The position numbers and the translations under genes were made by a program. The notes beneath the pieces are model-generated. The model saw nothing but the letters and a program-made list of their open reading frames with translations, was not told where the DNA came from and searched no databases. Source: Azovibrio restrictus DSM 23866 (GTDB lineage: Bacteria; Pseudomonadota; Gammaproteobacteria; Burkholderiales; Rhodocyclaceae). From it: a stretch of 64,000 nucleotides of DNA. The stretch covers positions 186,001 through 250,000 of the forward strand of contig NZ_AUCH01000003.1 in assembly GCF_000429665.1 (NCBI RefSeq), written 5' to 3'. Positions 53,987 through 64,000 of the stretch are shown one piece after another; the stretch's first letter is position 1, and each line of letters starts with the position of its first letter.

Positions 53987-55627
53987 ATGCAACTGGACAA
54001 ATACAGCGTCAATGCCCGCCTCTGGGTCTTTTCCAGCTTCGTCTTCATCGGCCTGATCCTCCTGGGGGGCGTTTCCCTGTTCGACATGCGCACGGCCATG
54101 CTCGAAGACCGCTACCAGAAGACCCAGTCCCTGGTAGCTTCCACCGGCGGCATGCTGGAAGGGCTGCAGAAGCAGGTCCAGGCCGGCAGCATCACCCAGG
54201 AAGAAGCCCAGCGCCTGGCCAAGGAAATGCTGCGCACCACCCGCTACGAGGGCAAGGAGTACTTCTTCGTCCTCAACAAGAATCTGGTGTACCAGGTCAT
54301 GGGGCCGGCACCGGAACGGGAAGGCACCAATGCCACGGATATCAAGGACCCCAACGGCAAGCTGCTGTTCCAGGAGTTCCGCAAGACCATCGAAGCCGAC
54401 CCCAAGGGGGGATTCGTGGATTACTACTGGCCCCTGCCCGGGTCCAGCGCTCCGGTGGCAAAGATTTCCTATGTGGCCTACTTCGCCCCCTGGGACTGGA
54501 TCTATGGCACCGGCATCTACCTGGATGACGTGGACAAGGCCTTCCAGAAACAGGCTACGTTGCTGGGCATCATGATCGTGGTGATCCTGGCGATCATGGT
54601 GGGCATCTCCCTGATGATCAACCGCAGCATCCTGGGCCAGCTGGGCGGCGAGCCCGCCTACGCGGCGGAAGTGGTGCGCGCCATCGCCCAGGGCGACCTG
54701 ACCCGGGAAGTCCGGACCGATCCGCAAAACCAGGGCAGCCTGCTCCACGCCATGGGCCAGATGCAGCAGAAGCTGGCGGAGATGTTCCGCCAGATCAACA
54801 GCATGGCGGCCCACCTCTCCCAGAATGCCGAGCACGTCGCCACCGCCGCGGCGGAGACCAGCACCGCCTCCCACGAGCAGGCCCAGTCCACCTCCGCCAC
54901 CGCCGCCTCCATCGAGCAGATGACGGTGAGCATCAACGAGGTGTCGGAAATCGCCGGCCAGACCGAAACCAATTCGGAAGAGACCGCCCGGCACGCGGAA
55001 CAAGGCGCAAAACTGGTGGGCGATGCCGGCGACGCCATGGGCAAGATTTCCAGCACCGTGGCAGCCTCTTCCGAGCAGATCCAGCTCCTGATGCAGAAAT
55101 CCATGGAAATCGGCGGCATCGCCAACGTGATCCGGGAAATTGCCGACCAGACCAACCTGCTGGCCCTGAACGCCGCCATCGAAGCGGCCCGGGCCGGGGA
55201 AGCGGGACGCGGCTTTGCCGTGGTGGCCGACGAGGTGAGGAAGCTGGCCGAGCGCACCACCCAGGCCACCGGGGAAATCAGCGCCATGATCAGCGCCATC
55301 CAGAACGAAACCCAGTCGGCCGTGAGCGCCATGGACACCACCATGCCCCAGGTGGACAAGGGCATGGAACTGGCCGAGGCCGCCCGCAAGATGCTGGAAA
55401 ACATCCACAGCCAGGCGCTGCAATCCCTGACCCAGGTGAAGGACGTGGCCCTGGCCACCCGGGAACAGGCCACCACGGCCAACGACATTGCCCGCCATGT
55501 GGAACACATCGCCAGCATGTCCGAGGAAACCAACGCCACCATGAAGAACAACGCGGCGGCAGCCCAGGAACTGGAACAGCTGGCGGTGGAACTGGGCCGC
55601 CTGGTGTCCTACTTCCGGGTCAGCTAA
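53987..55627 (+). CDS. Methyl-accepting chemotaxis protein, single-Cache sensor
   Basis: 546 aa. TM1 about 12-32, a periplasmic single Cache domain (RTTRYEGKEYFFVLNKN, then PKGGFVDYYWPLPG and WDWIYGTGIYLDDV), TM2 about 192-212, a linker that resembles HAMP, and a cytoplasmic coiled-coil signalling domain with the hairpin tip EIADQTNLLALNAAIEAARAGE. Cache domains of this form often bind small organic acids such as acetate, lactate or pyruvate; the ligand is not shown. GGGAGAAGAG precedes the ATG. Monocistronic. Confidence 0.92.
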   Translation: MQLDKYSVNARLWVFSSFVFIGLILLGGVSLFDMRTAMLEDRYQKTQSLVASTGGMLEGLQKQVQAGSITQEEAQRLAKEMLRTTRYEGKEYFFVLNKNLVYQVMGPAPEREGTNATDIKDPNGKLLFQEFRKTIEADPKGGFVDYYWPLPGSSAPVAKISYVAYFAPWDWIYGTGIYLDDVDKAFQKQATLLGIMIVVILAIMVGISLMINRSILGQLGGEPAYAAEVVRAIAQGDLTREVRTDPQNQGSLLHAMGQMQQKLAEMFRQINSMAAHLSQNAEHVATAAAETSTASHEQAQSTSATAASIEQMTVSINEVSEIAGQTETNSEETARHAEQGAKLVGDAGDAMGKISSTVAASSEQIQLLMQKSMEIGGIANVIREIADQTNLLALNAAIEAARAGEAGRGFAVVADEVRKLAERTTQATGEISAMISAIQNETQSAVSAMDTTMPQVDKGMELAEAARKMLENIHSQALQSLTQVKDVALATREQATTANDIARHVEHIASMSEETNATMKNNAAAAQELEQLAVELGRLVSYFRVS

Positions 55628-55721
55628 GGAGCAGAAACCCCGCCCTGGCCCGGGACCCCGGGCATAGCGCAGCGGGGCCGCCCCAGCCTGAATACAGGGA
55701 CGCCGCTACCCCCCTCCCCGC

Positions 55722-55745
55722 CCCCGGTGCCTGCACCGGGGTTTT
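55722..55745. terminator. Terminator after the MCP gene
   Basis: Stem CCCCGGTG / CACCGGGG with a CCTG loop and TTTT following, between convergent stop codons. It ends the MCP transcript. Confidence 0.82.
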
Positions 55746-55749
55746 CACT

Positions 55750-56436
55750 TCAGTGCAGGGTTTCCTTGCCGCAGCACTGCTTGTACTTGCGACCGCTGCC
55801 ACAGGGGCAGGGGTCGTTACGGCCCACCTTGGGGCCTTCCCGGCGGATCGGCGCGGGAATGTTGCGCCGGGCTTCCCAGAAGTCGTAAACCGACTGCACC
55901 AGTTCCGGCAGGGCCTCCCGGCTTTCCTGGACCCAGCGCGCCTCTTCCCGGGGCGAAACCCAGGCCTCTCCCGCAGCCAGCACGTCTTCCTTCAAGCTGC
56001 CGTTGAGCAGGAAGAACACTTCCATCAGCTCGGCCAGATCCTCCCAGTGCTCCCCGGCGGCCTCCTGCCAGGGCTGCTCTCCCAGGCCGGTGCCGAACAG
56101 GTAGGCATCCACCCAGGTGCCGTAATCCAGCTCATCTCCCTCCTCCTCCAGGGGATAGAGGAGCGGCGCCACCCCCTCGCCCTGGGCCAGGTCATCGGCA
56201 ATCTGCACCTGCAGGCGCAGGGCCAGATCCCGGGCCCGGGCGCCGGCCTCGCCTTCCGCCTGTCCCAGAGCCTCGGGCAGCCACAGCTCCCGGGGCACGG
56301 CCTGGGGCGCGCTGCTCACGGCACAGAGGAAGGCCTGCAGCTGATCCAGCCCCATGGCTTCGCCAGCCAGCGCTTCGGAATCCAGCAGGGTTTCCAGTTC
56401 ATCCAGTTCGGTTTCACTCAGGGCTTGATGGGCCAT
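55750..56436 (-). CDS. UPF0149/YecA family protein with SEC-C zinc motif
   Basis: 228 aa, start MAHQALSETELDELETLLDSE after AAGGAG. The N-terminal ~190 residues are a UPF0149 (YgfB/YecA) helical domain; the C-terminus ends GRNDPCPCGSGRKYKQCCG, the SEC-C motif CxCx(n)CC/H that binds zinc in SecA. Function unknown; SEC-C modules contact SecB or the ribosome in some proteins. Sits at the downstream end of the thiD-thiE-hemL operon, 40 bp after hemL. Confidence 0.88.
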   Translation of the reverse strand: MAHQALSETELDELETLLDSEALAGEAMGLDQLQAFLCAVSSAPQAVPRELWLPEALGQAEGEAGARARDLALRLQVQIADDLAQGEGVAPLLYPLEEEGDELDYGTWVDAYLFGTGLGEQPWQEAAGEHWEDLAELMEVFFLLNGSLKEDVLAAGEAWVSPREEARWVQESREALPELVQSVYDFWEARRNIPAPIRREGPKVGRNDPCPCGSGRKYKQCCGKETLH

Positions 56437-56476
56437 AGGGGCTCCTTGAAAGTGGGGCAAGAGGGAACGGCCGCCA

Positions 56477-57753
<1,277 letters not shown>

Positions 57754-57757
<4 letters not shown>

Positions 57758-58410
57758 GGAAGGTCCTCGAAAAGTCGTTGATAGGCGGCAGCCCGGCTGC
57801 GCAGGGCCGCCAGGTCGCCGGGATCCTGGAACAGGTCGGCAATCACCGCCACCAGGCGGGCGCCGGCGGCGATCACCGGGGCGGCATTCGCCAGGGTGAT
57901 GCCGCCGATGGCGCAAGCCGGCAGCGGCAGCCCGGCTGCGGCCTGGCGGAACAGCTCCAGGGAGGCCCGGGCCGCCTGGGGCTTGGTGGCTGAGGGATGG
58001 ACGGCGCCGAAGGCCACATAGCTGGCTCCAGCCGCCTGGGCCTGGCGGGCCAGCTGGAAATCCTGGTAACAGGAGGCTCCCAGTACCGCCTCCGGCCCCA
58101 GCTGGCGGCGGGCGGCGGCCAGAGCCCCGTCCTCCCGCCCCAGATGCACCCCGGCCGCCCCGATTTCCAGGGCCAGCTCCAGGTCGTCATTGATGATCAG
58201 GGCGGCGCCATGGGCCCGGCACAGCTCGTTCAAGTCTGCCGCCTGGCGGCGCAACTGCTCCGGCCCGGAGCACTTGTCCCGGTACTGGAGCCAGCGGCAG
58301 CCCCCGGAGAGCAGCGCCTCCACGGCCTGCATCAGGGCGGAACCCGCCAGCCCGTCGGGGGTGATGGCATAGAGCCCCCTCAGGGGCGGCAGGGCCTGAA
58401 CCTCAGGCAT
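57754..58410 (-). CDS. thiE: Thiamine-phosphate synthase
   Basis: 218 aa TIM-barrel enzyme: LYAITPDGL at the start, WLQYRDK (binding phosphate), AALIINDDLELALEIGAAGVHLG and YVAFGAVHPSATKPQA. It joins HMP diphosphate and thiazole phosphate into thiamine phosphate. Overlaps thiD by 8 bp and hemL by 4 bp, indicating strong coupling. The long upstream open frame is thiD shadow. Confidence 0.95.
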
Positions 58411-59260
58411 CCTCGCCCGCCTCCGCCTCGCCCCGGGCCCAGAACAGGCGATCCGGGATGAACTGCCCCATGCCGGGGCGAAACCCGTGGGCCAGGGTCT
58501 GCCAGGTGTATTCCTGGGCTTCCCGCACCGCCTCCTCCACCTCGCTGCCCCCGGCCAGGCAGGCGGCGATGGCCGAGGCCAGGGTGCAACCGGAGCCGTG
58601 GTAGCTGCCCGGCAGGCGCTCCCAGTCATCCTGGCGCAGCAGACCGTTTTCCCCATACAGGGTATTGCTGACCTGGGCTGTCTGCTCGTGGGCACCGGTG
58701 AGCAGCACGTACTGGGACCCCAGGGCGAGCAGACGGGCCGCCACCTGGGCCAGGTCATCCTCGGGCCCCTCTTCCTCAGCCTCATCCTCCACCAGGCGGC
58801 GGGCTTCCACCGTATTGGGGGTGATCAGGGTGCACTGGGGCAGCAGCAGCTCGCGCATGGCAGCACGCAGGTCCTCGTTGGCGAATTCGTCGCCCCGCCC
58901 CGAGGCCAGGACCGGGTCCAGCACCAGAGGAATGTCCGGGTAGTCGGCAACGATCTCGGCCACCGCCACCACATTCTCCACGCTGCCCAGCACCCCCACC
59001 TTGAACGCCGCCACCGGCATGTCCTCCAGCAGGGCCCGGGCCTGGCGTTCCACGGTCTCCGAATCCACCGGGTGCACGCTTTCCACCCCCACCGTGTCCT
59101 GCACGGTCAGGGCGGTGACCACCGCCAGGGGATGGCAGCCCAGGCTGGCCAAGGTGAGGATGTCGGCCTGGATGCCGGCACCGCAGGAGGGGTCGCTGGC
59201 AGCGAAGACCAGGACCAGAGGAGGCACGGGGGGAGTAGCGATCATGGATTTACCGGCCAT
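58403..59260 (-). CDS. thiD: Hydroxymethylpyrimidine/phosphomethylpyrimidine kinase
   Basis: 285 aa ribokinase-fold kinase: AASDPSCGAGIQADILTLAS, then LDPVLASGRGDEF and the anion hole GSYHGSGCTLASAIAACLA. It phosphorylates HMP and HMP-P for thiamine synthesis. Three starts are possible: GTG 59263, ATG 59260 and ATG 59245 (MIATPPVPPL); no ribosome site decides. First gene of the thiD-thiE-hemL operon. Confidence 0.94.
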   Translation of the reverse strand: MAGKSMIATPPVPPLVLVFAASDPSCGAGIQADILTLASLGCHPLAVVTALTVQDTVGVESVHPVDSETVERQARALLEDMPVAAFKVGVLGSVENVVAVAEIVADYPDIPLVLDPVLASGRGDEFANEDLRAAMRELLLPQCTLITPNTVEARRLVEDEAEEEGPEDDLAQVAARLLALGSQYVLLTGAHEQTAQVSNTLYGENGLLRQDDWERLPGSYHGSGCTLASAIAACLAGGSEVEEAVREAQEYTWQTLAHGFRPGMGQFIPDRLFWARGEAEAGEDA

Positions 59261-59349
59261 CACGCCCGGCGAATGCGGCGGAAGTGTGGCGGAGCAAAGG
59301 ACGATTGGGTAAGATTGGCAGGGATTTTACCCGAAAGCGCCCCATCACC

Positions 59350-59547
59350 ATGACAGAGCTGCAGGATTCCACTACACGGAGTTGCCGGACCTGGGTCTGT
59401 CTGGCCTGCGGCTGGGTCTATGATGAGGCGGTCGGCATCCCGGCGGACGGCATTCCCCCAGGCACCCCCTGGGAGGATGTGCCCATGAACTGGACCTGCC
59501 CCGAATGCGGGGCGCGCAAGGAAGATTTCGAAATGGTCCAGTTATGA
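59350..59547 (+). CDS. Rubredoxin
   Basis: 65 aa small iron protein. The four ligands are Cys17 and Cys20 (CLACGWVYDEAVG) and Cys50 and Cys53 (CPECGARKEDFE), in the classical spacing with conserved Asp-Trp regions between. It carries one electron, for example to oxygen- or alkane-related partners. Starting MTELQDSTTR, divergent from thiD by about 90 bp. In many Betaproteobacteria rubredoxin lies beside pilG, as here (97 bp later), though it has no known link to pili. Confidence 0.94.
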   Translation: MTELQDSTTRSCRTWVCLACGWVYDEAVGIPADGIPPGTPWEDVPMNWTCPECGARKEDFEMVQL

Positions 59548-59644
59548 ATAGGCACCTGCACCGTTACGGCTTACACTTCGTTTCACGTCTGAAAATAACC
59601 CGGGCACTACAAGAACGGCACAACCTGGGGTCGAGGGGAAAGAA

Positions 59645-60043
59645 TTGACGGACATCGCAAACCTGCGCGGCACGAAAGTCATGGTGATTGACGACAGCAA
59701 CACCATACGCCGCAGCGCGGAAATCTTCCTGGTCCAGGCCGGCTGCCAGGTGGTCCTGGCCGAAGATGGCTTCGACGCCCTGGCCAAGATCGCCGACCAC
59801 CAGCCGGACATCATCTTCTGCGACATCATGATGCCGCGCCTAGACGGCTACCAGACCTGCGCCCTGATCAAGAAAAATGCCCGTTTCCGCAGTACGCCGG
59901 TGATCATGCTGTCCTCCAAGGACGGCCTGTTCGACCGGGCCCGGGGCCGCATGGTCGGCTCGGACCAGTATCTGACCAAACCGTTCACAAAGGACAGCCT
60001 GCTGCAGACGGTGGCGAGTTTCGCCCCCCAGGGTGTCCAATAA
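59645..60043 (+). CDS. pilG: Twitching motility response regulator PilG
   Basis: 132 aa receiver starting at a TTG (MTDIANLRGTKVMVIDDSNT) with GGGGAAAG before it. The receiver residues are VIDDSNTIRRS, CDIMMPRLDGYQ and the Lys in YLTKPFTKDSL. In the Pil-Chp pathway PilG is a CheY acting on pilus extension (PilB) and c-AMP signalling. First gene of pilGHIJ-pilL. Confidence 0.92.
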   Translation: MTDIANLRGTKVMVIDDSNTIRRSAEIFLVQAGCQVVLAEDGFDALAKIADHQPDIIFCDIMMPRLDGYQTCALIKKNARFRSTPVIMLSSKDGLFDRARGRMVGSDQYLTKPFTKDSLLQTVASFAPQGVQ

Positions 60044-60070
60044 TCCGTTTTAGCTAGGGAGAAGCTGCAA

Positions 60071-60436
60071 ATGCCAGTTCAGAAAATTCTCGTGGTCGAT
60101 GATTCCCCCACGGAACGTTTTTTTGTCACCGACCTGCTCACCAAGAACGGTTACCAGGTCATCACCGCCGAAAACGGTGAGGAAGGCATCGCCAAGGCCA
60201 AGGCTGAACTGCCCGACCTGGTGATCATGGACGTGGTGATGCCCGGCCTCAACGGCTACCAGGCCACCCGCACCCTGACCCGGGATGAAGCCACCAAGAG
60301 CATTCCCGTCATCGTGTGCACCTCCAAGGGTCAGGAAACCGACAAGATCTGGGGCCTGCGCCAGGGCGCCATGGACTACCTGGTCAAACCGGTGAACCCG
60401 GAAGAGTTGCTGCAAAAGATCGCTGTTCTTCCCTGA
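60071..60436 (+). CDS. pilH: Twitching motility response regulator PilH
   Basis: 121 aa receiver: KILVVDDSPTERFF, VIMDVVMPGLNGYQ, CTSKGQETD, DYLVKPVNPEEL. PilH is the second CheY of the system, modulating retraction or acting as a phosphate sink. 27 bp after pilG and 12 bp before pilI. Confidence 0.93.
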   Translation: MPVQKILVVDDSPTERFFVTDLLTKNGYQVITAENGEEGIAKAKAELPDLVIMDVVMPGLNGYQATRTLTRDEATKSIPVIVCTSKGQETDKIWGLRQGAMDYLVKPVNPEELLQKIAVLP

Positions 60437-60448
60437 TCGGCGGCCCCC

Positions 60449-60964
60449 ATGGCCAGACGCATCAGCCTGCGCGAGTTCCAGGAGCACCTGTCCCGCCGCC
60501 TCTCCGGCGTGGCCCAGGGTGAGAGTGCCTCGTCCCTGCTCGGGGTACAGGCCGGCCAGCGCTTCTGGCTCCTGGACCTGTCCGAGTCCGGCGAAATCGT
60601 TCCCCTGCCCAGCCTGACCCCGGTTCCCCTGACCCACAAGGCCTTCGCCGGCCTGGCCAACATCCGGGGCAATCTGCACGCGGTGACCGATTTTCCCGCC
60701 TTCCTGGGCGAGGAACCCACCTCCCTGCACAACCCGGCGGCCCGGCTGCTGCTGGTGGGGGCCAAGCATGGCAACAACGTGGCCCTGCTGGTGACCCGCC
60801 TCCTGGGCCTGAAAAACCCCGCCGACTTTGAAGCCGGCACCCCACCGGCCCAGGCCCCCGCCTGGAATGCCGCCACCCTCGTGGACCCCGATGGGCGCGA
60901 GTGGCATCGCCTGGATCTGAAAGCCCTGCTTTCCGATCCCCAATTCATGAATATCGTGGCCTGA
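60449..60964 (+). CDS. pilI: CheW-like adaptor PilI
   Basis: 171 aa CheW-fold adaptor (RRISLREFQEHLSRRL; LANIRGNLHAVTDFPAFLG) that couples the PilJ receptor to the CheA homologue. Hydrophobic strand pattern and length fit PilI. Situated between pilH and pilJ. Confidence 0.9.
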   Translation: MARRISLREFQEHLSRRLSGVAQGESASSLLGVQAGQRFWLLDLSESGEIVPLPSLTPVPLTHKAFAGLANIRGNLHAVTDFPAFLGEEPTSLHNPAARLLLVGAKHGNNVALLVTRLLGLKNPADFEAGTPPAQAPAWNAATLVDPDGREWHRLDLKALLSDPQFMNIVA

Positions 60965-60978
60965 CCGCGGAGATCAAC

Positions 60979-63135
60979 ATGGCCTTCAAGCTGAACCTGC
61001 CCAAACTGTCCTTCGGGAAAAAGAAACCCAGCCCCGACAACGACATGACCATCTCGCCGGATCACCCGCCGGTTCCTGTCCGCCCCGCAGCCAAGGCCGG
61101 CAAGGTGGCGGGCAAGGGTGGTGCCCAGGGCAGCAAGCCGGTCATCCAGCAGATGCAGATGCTGGGCGGCGCCCTGATCCTGCTGTTGATCATCATCGGG
61201 ACCCTGGTGTTCCAGGACAACCGCCAGTCCACCCACGGCACCGCCTACGTGTCCGCCGCCGGTGAGATGCGCATGCTCTCCCAGCGCATGGCCAAGGCCT
61301 CCTCCCTGGCCCTGCAAGGCAACCCCACGGCCTTCAACCAGCTGAAGGAATCCCGGGATACCTTCTCCCGCCTGCTGCAGCAGCTGACTGCCGGCGGCCA
61401 GATCAACGAAGTGGCCGTGCCCCCCTCCCCGGACAACGTGCGCGCCGAACTGGAATCCCTGGCCAAGCACTGGGCCACCATGGAAAAGGATGCCAACACC
61501 CTGATCGCCCAGGAAAAGAACCTGGTGGGTCTGGGCAAGAACGTGGCCTCCATCGACGGCCGCAACCCCGAGCTGCTTGACCTGGCCGAACAGGTCGCCG
61601 CCCTCAAGCTCCAGGGCGGCAGCAGCGCCAAGGAAATCGCCGCCGCCAACCAGCTGGTGATGCTGACCCAACGGATTGCCAAGAACGCCAGCGCCCTCTT
61701 GGGCGGCGAATCCATCAACCCGGAAGTGGCCTTCCTGCTGGGCAAGGACACCAACGCCTTCCGGGACATCCTCGCCAGCCTGCTGGAGAGCAATGCCAAC
61801 ATGCCCGAAACCCGGGAAAAGCTGGGTCAGCTGGAAGCCGTGTTCGGCGAATACCGGGAGGCCATCGGCGGCATCCTGGGGAACATGCAGCCCCTGGTGC
61901 TGGCCAAGCAGTCCGGCGCCCGCATCTTCAAGGAAAGCGACGCCCTGCTGACCGAAACCGACGCCCTGGCGGCCGCCTATCAGCGGGAGCTCTCCTCCCG
62001 GGGCCTGTTCATCGTCAGCGTCCTGGTGCTCACCGCCCTGGCCGTGGTAACCCTGGGCTGGCTGGCCAAGATCTACCTGGATGACACCCGCCGCCGGGCC
62101 GAGGAATCCGAGCGCCAGCGTCAGGCGTCCGAATCCACCAACCGTCAGAACCAGGAGGCCATCCTGCGCCTGATGAACGAACTGGGCGACCTGGCCGACG
62201 GTGACCTGACCGTGACCGCCACCGTGTCGGAAGACATCACCGGCGCCATCGCCGACTCCATCAACTACACCATTGAAGAACTGCGGGTGCTGGTGGGCCG
62301 CATCAACGACGCGGCGAACCGGGTGACCCAGGCCACGGAAATCGCCCGCCAGACTTCCGCCGAACTGCTGGAAGCCGCCGAGAAGCAGGGCTCCGAGATC
62401 GGCACCGCCGGCGAGTCGGCCCTGCAGATGGCCCACTCCATGAACGCCGTGTCCGGCCACGCCAACCAGTCCGCCCAGGTGGCCCGAGCCTCCCTGGACG
62501 CCGCCGAAAAGGGCGCCACCGCCGTGCAGGACTCCATCCGCGGCATGAACGAAATTCGCGAGCAGATCCAGGAAACCTCCAAGCGCATCAAGCGTCTGGG
62601 TGAATCCTCTCAGGAGATCGGCGAAATCGTGGAACTGATTTCCGACATTACCGAACAGACCAACGTGCTGGCCCTGAACGCCGCCATCCAGGCGGCCTCC
62701 GCCGGTGAAGCCGGGCGCGGCTTCACCGTGGTTGCGGAAGAAGTGCAGCGCCTGGCCGAACGCTCCGCCGAAGCCACCAAGCAGATCTCGGCCCTGGTCA
62801 AGACCATTCAGACCGACACCCAGGACGCCGTGTCCGCCATGGAACAATCCACCCAGGGCGTGGTGGAAGGGGCCAAGCGCTCCGACGCCGCCGGCCAGGC
62901 CCTGTCCGAAATCGGCCAGGTGTCCCGGGATCTGGCTGCCCTGATCGAGAACATCTCGGCCGCCACCCAGAAACAGGCCCAGTCCGCCACCCAGGTGGCC
63001 GAACTGATGCAGGACATTCTGCGCATTACCGAACAGACCACCGCCGGTACCACCCGCACCGCCGAGGCTGTGGATGAACTTACCGCCCTGGCTTCCGAAC
63101 TGAAGGGTTCGGTCGCCGGCTTCAAGGTCAGCTGA
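60979..63135 (+). CDS. pilJ: Pilus-linked methyl-accepting chemotaxis protein PilJ
   Basis: 718 aa. Starting MAFKLNLPKLSFGKKKPSPD at 60979 with GGAGATCAAC. Cytoplasmic basic N-tail, TM1 about residues 62-83, a periplasmic type IV pilus sensing region (YVSAAGEMRMLSQRMAKASS repeated in style at TQRIAKNASALL), TM2 about 340-360, HAMP-like coil and signalling hairpin with DITEQTNVLALNAAIQAASAGE. It senses pilin or surface contact. Confidence 0.95.
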   Translation: MAFKLNLPKLSFGKKKPSPDNDMTISPDHPPVPVRPAAKAGKVAGKGGAQGSKPVIQQMQMLGGALILLLIIIGTLVFQDNRQSTHGTAYVSAAGEMRMLSQRMAKASSLALQGNPTAFNQLKESRDTFSRLLQQLTAGGQINEVAVPPSPDNVRAELESLAKHWATMEKDANTLIAQEKNLVGLGKNVASIDGRNPELLDLAEQVAALKLQGGSSAKEIAAANQLVMLTQRIAKNASALLGGESINPEVAFLLGKDTNAFRDILASLLESNANMPETREKLGQLEAVFGEYREAIGGILGNMQPLVLAKQSGARIFKESDALLTETDALAAAYQRELSSRGLFIVSVLVLTALAVVTLGWLAKIYLDDTRRRAEESERQRQASESTNRQNQEAILRLMNELGDLADGDLTVTATVSEDITGAIADSINYTIEELRVLVGRINDAANRVTQATEIARQTSAELLEAAEKQGSEIGTAGESALQMAHSMNAVSGHANQSAQVARASLDAAEKGATAVQDSIRGMNEIREQIQETSKRIKRLGESSQEIGEIVELISDITEQTNVLALNAAIQAASAGEAGRGFTVVAEEVQRLAERSAEATKQISALVKTIQTDTQDAVSAMEQSTQGVVEGAKRSDAAGQALSEIGQVSRDLAALIENISAATQKQAQSATQVAELMQDILRITEQTTAGTTRTAEAVDELTALASELKGSVAGFKVS

Positions 63136-63148
63136 GAAACCATTGCCC

Positions 63149-64000
63149 ATGAATGCAGCCACGGACTTCGATCTCGGCCCCCTGACCTGGGTCAAGGGGG
63201 AGATCGACCTCGCCCTGGAACGGGCCACGGAAGCACTCCAGCAGTTCCGGGAACACGGGGACGCCACCCAGCTCAAATTCTGCCGCACCCACCTGCACCA
63301 GGTGCACGGGGCCCTGTCGGTGGTGGGCCTGGACGGGGTAACCCAGCTCACCGACGCCCTGGAAACCCTGCTGGGCGCCCTGGAAAGCGGCGCGGTCAGC
63401 CCCCCGACCCGAGCCCTGCCCGCCATCCAGGATGCCCTGGCCGCCCTGCGCCAGTATCTGGACGACCTCATGGCCGGGGAGCCCAACCAGCCCCTGCGCC
63501 TGCTGCCCACCTACCAGACCCTGGCGGCAGCCCTGGGCAAGCGTCCGGCCAACCCCACCGACCTGTTCTTCCCGGACCTGAACCTGCGCCCGCCCAAGCG
63601 TCCGGCCGGAGTTCCCCTGACCCAGGAAGAACGGCTGAAGCTGATCCGCTCCGAACGCAGCCGCTTCCAGAAGGGCCTGCTCGCCTGGCTGCGCCAGCCC
63701 GAAGGCAGCAGCGCCAGCAACGACGGCCTGACCCTGATGCAGGAAGCCCTGCGCCGCATCGAAGCCACCCAGATTTCCCCCTCGGCCCGGGCCTTCTGGT
63801 GGGCTGCCCTGGGCCTGGTCACAGCCCTGGCCCATGGCGCCAGCCGCGCCGGTGATGCCCGCTCCCTGTGCGCCCGCATCGACCTGCAGATCCGCCGCCT
63901 GCTGGAAGGTAACCCCGGGGTGGCCGAACGGCTGCTGCGGGACTCCCTGTACTTCGTCGCCCACAGCCCGGCCAGCGCCGACCCCCTGCTGGCGGAAATC
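63149..64000 (+). CDS. pilL: Pil-Chp histidine kinase (PilL/ChpA), N-terminal part
   Basis: The first 284 codons, cut by the window end and without a stop. Starting MNAATDFDLGPLTWVKGEI, it has helical Hpt-like bundles: HLHQVHGALSVVGLDG in the first, a divergent second near residue 190. PilL/ChpA proteins carry several Hpt, CheA core, CheW and receiver domains, the remainder lying outside. It follows pilJ by 13 bp and would phosphorylate PilG and PilH. Confidence 0.9.
   Translation, partial: MNAATDFDLGPLTWVKGEIDLALERATEALQQFREHGDATQLKFCRTHLHQVHGALSVVGLDGVTQLTDALETLLGALESGAVSPPTRALPAIQDALAALRQYLDDLMAGEPNQPLRLLPTYQTLAAALGKRPANPTDLFFPDLNLRPPKRPAGVPLTQEERLKLIRSERSRFQKGLLAWLRQPEGSSASNDGLTLMQEALRRIEATQISPSARAFWWAALGLVTALAHGASRAGDARSLCARIDLQIRRLLEGNPGVAERLLRDSLYFVAHSPASADPLLAEI

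Overview
The window is about 64 kb of GC-rich bacterial chromosome with dense operons, no rRNA, tRNA, CRISPR array, transposase or phage gene. Gene content points to a free-living, motile Betaproteobacterium, most likely of the Rhodocyclaceae (Azospira/Dechloromonas-like): a methylmalonyl-CoA route, a Pil-Chp chemosensory cluster, many c-di-GMP and chemotaxis proteins, polyphosphate:AMP phosphotransferase, and a 6S RNA gene next to zapA. The lineage is inferred from gene content, not from a marker gene.

Layout. 1-8.4 kb: end of an SLC13-type permease, then the leftward propionyl-CoA block scpA-meaB-pccB-pccA (propionyl-CoA to succinyl-CoA) with a divergent GntR/FCD regulator. 8.4-12.2 kb: acetate-type symporter actP with its DUF485 partner, a methyltransferase-like protein and a TauE/SafE permease. 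12.3-14.2 kb: a calcium-loop orphan protein, 6S RNA, zapA and a ZapB-like coiled coil. 14.3-21 kb: a cobalamin riboswitch heading btuB-btuC-btuD-btuF-cobO-cobB, which supplies the B12 cofactor that ScpA needs. 21-31.6 kb: a PAS-GGDEF-EAL protein, small housekeeping units (rsmE-pap-argA-yggX), phoU and rpiA.

31.7-38.8 kb: a tightly overlapping eight-gene unit in which a membrane CheA-like kinase, a CheY-like receiver and a CheX-type phosphatase are followed by a complete SiaABCD module (PP2C phosphatase, anti-sigma-like kinase, SiaC, diguanylate cyclase) and a small zinc-ribbon protein. This is the most unusual assembly in the window. 38.8-43.8 kb: accessory genes (a protein with 12-bp tandem repeats, a 2OG-Fe(II) oxygenase, a WGR/DUF4132 protein, a fungal-type cytosine deaminase). 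43.9-50 kb: leftward pyruvate dehydrogenase operon aceE-aceF-lpdA. 50.3-53.9 kb: folD-purE-purK-sua5. 54-59.5 kb: an MCP, a SEC-C protein, thiD-thiE-hemL and rubredoxin. 59.6-64 kb: pilG-pilH-pilI-pilJ and the start of pilL/chpA, cut by the window edge.

Regulatory signals that stand out are a 16-bp perfect palindrome placed inside the predicted scpA promoter with a 12-bp copy of its core in the actP promoter, an inverted repeat upstream of aceE, and a hairpin plus T-run just before folD.
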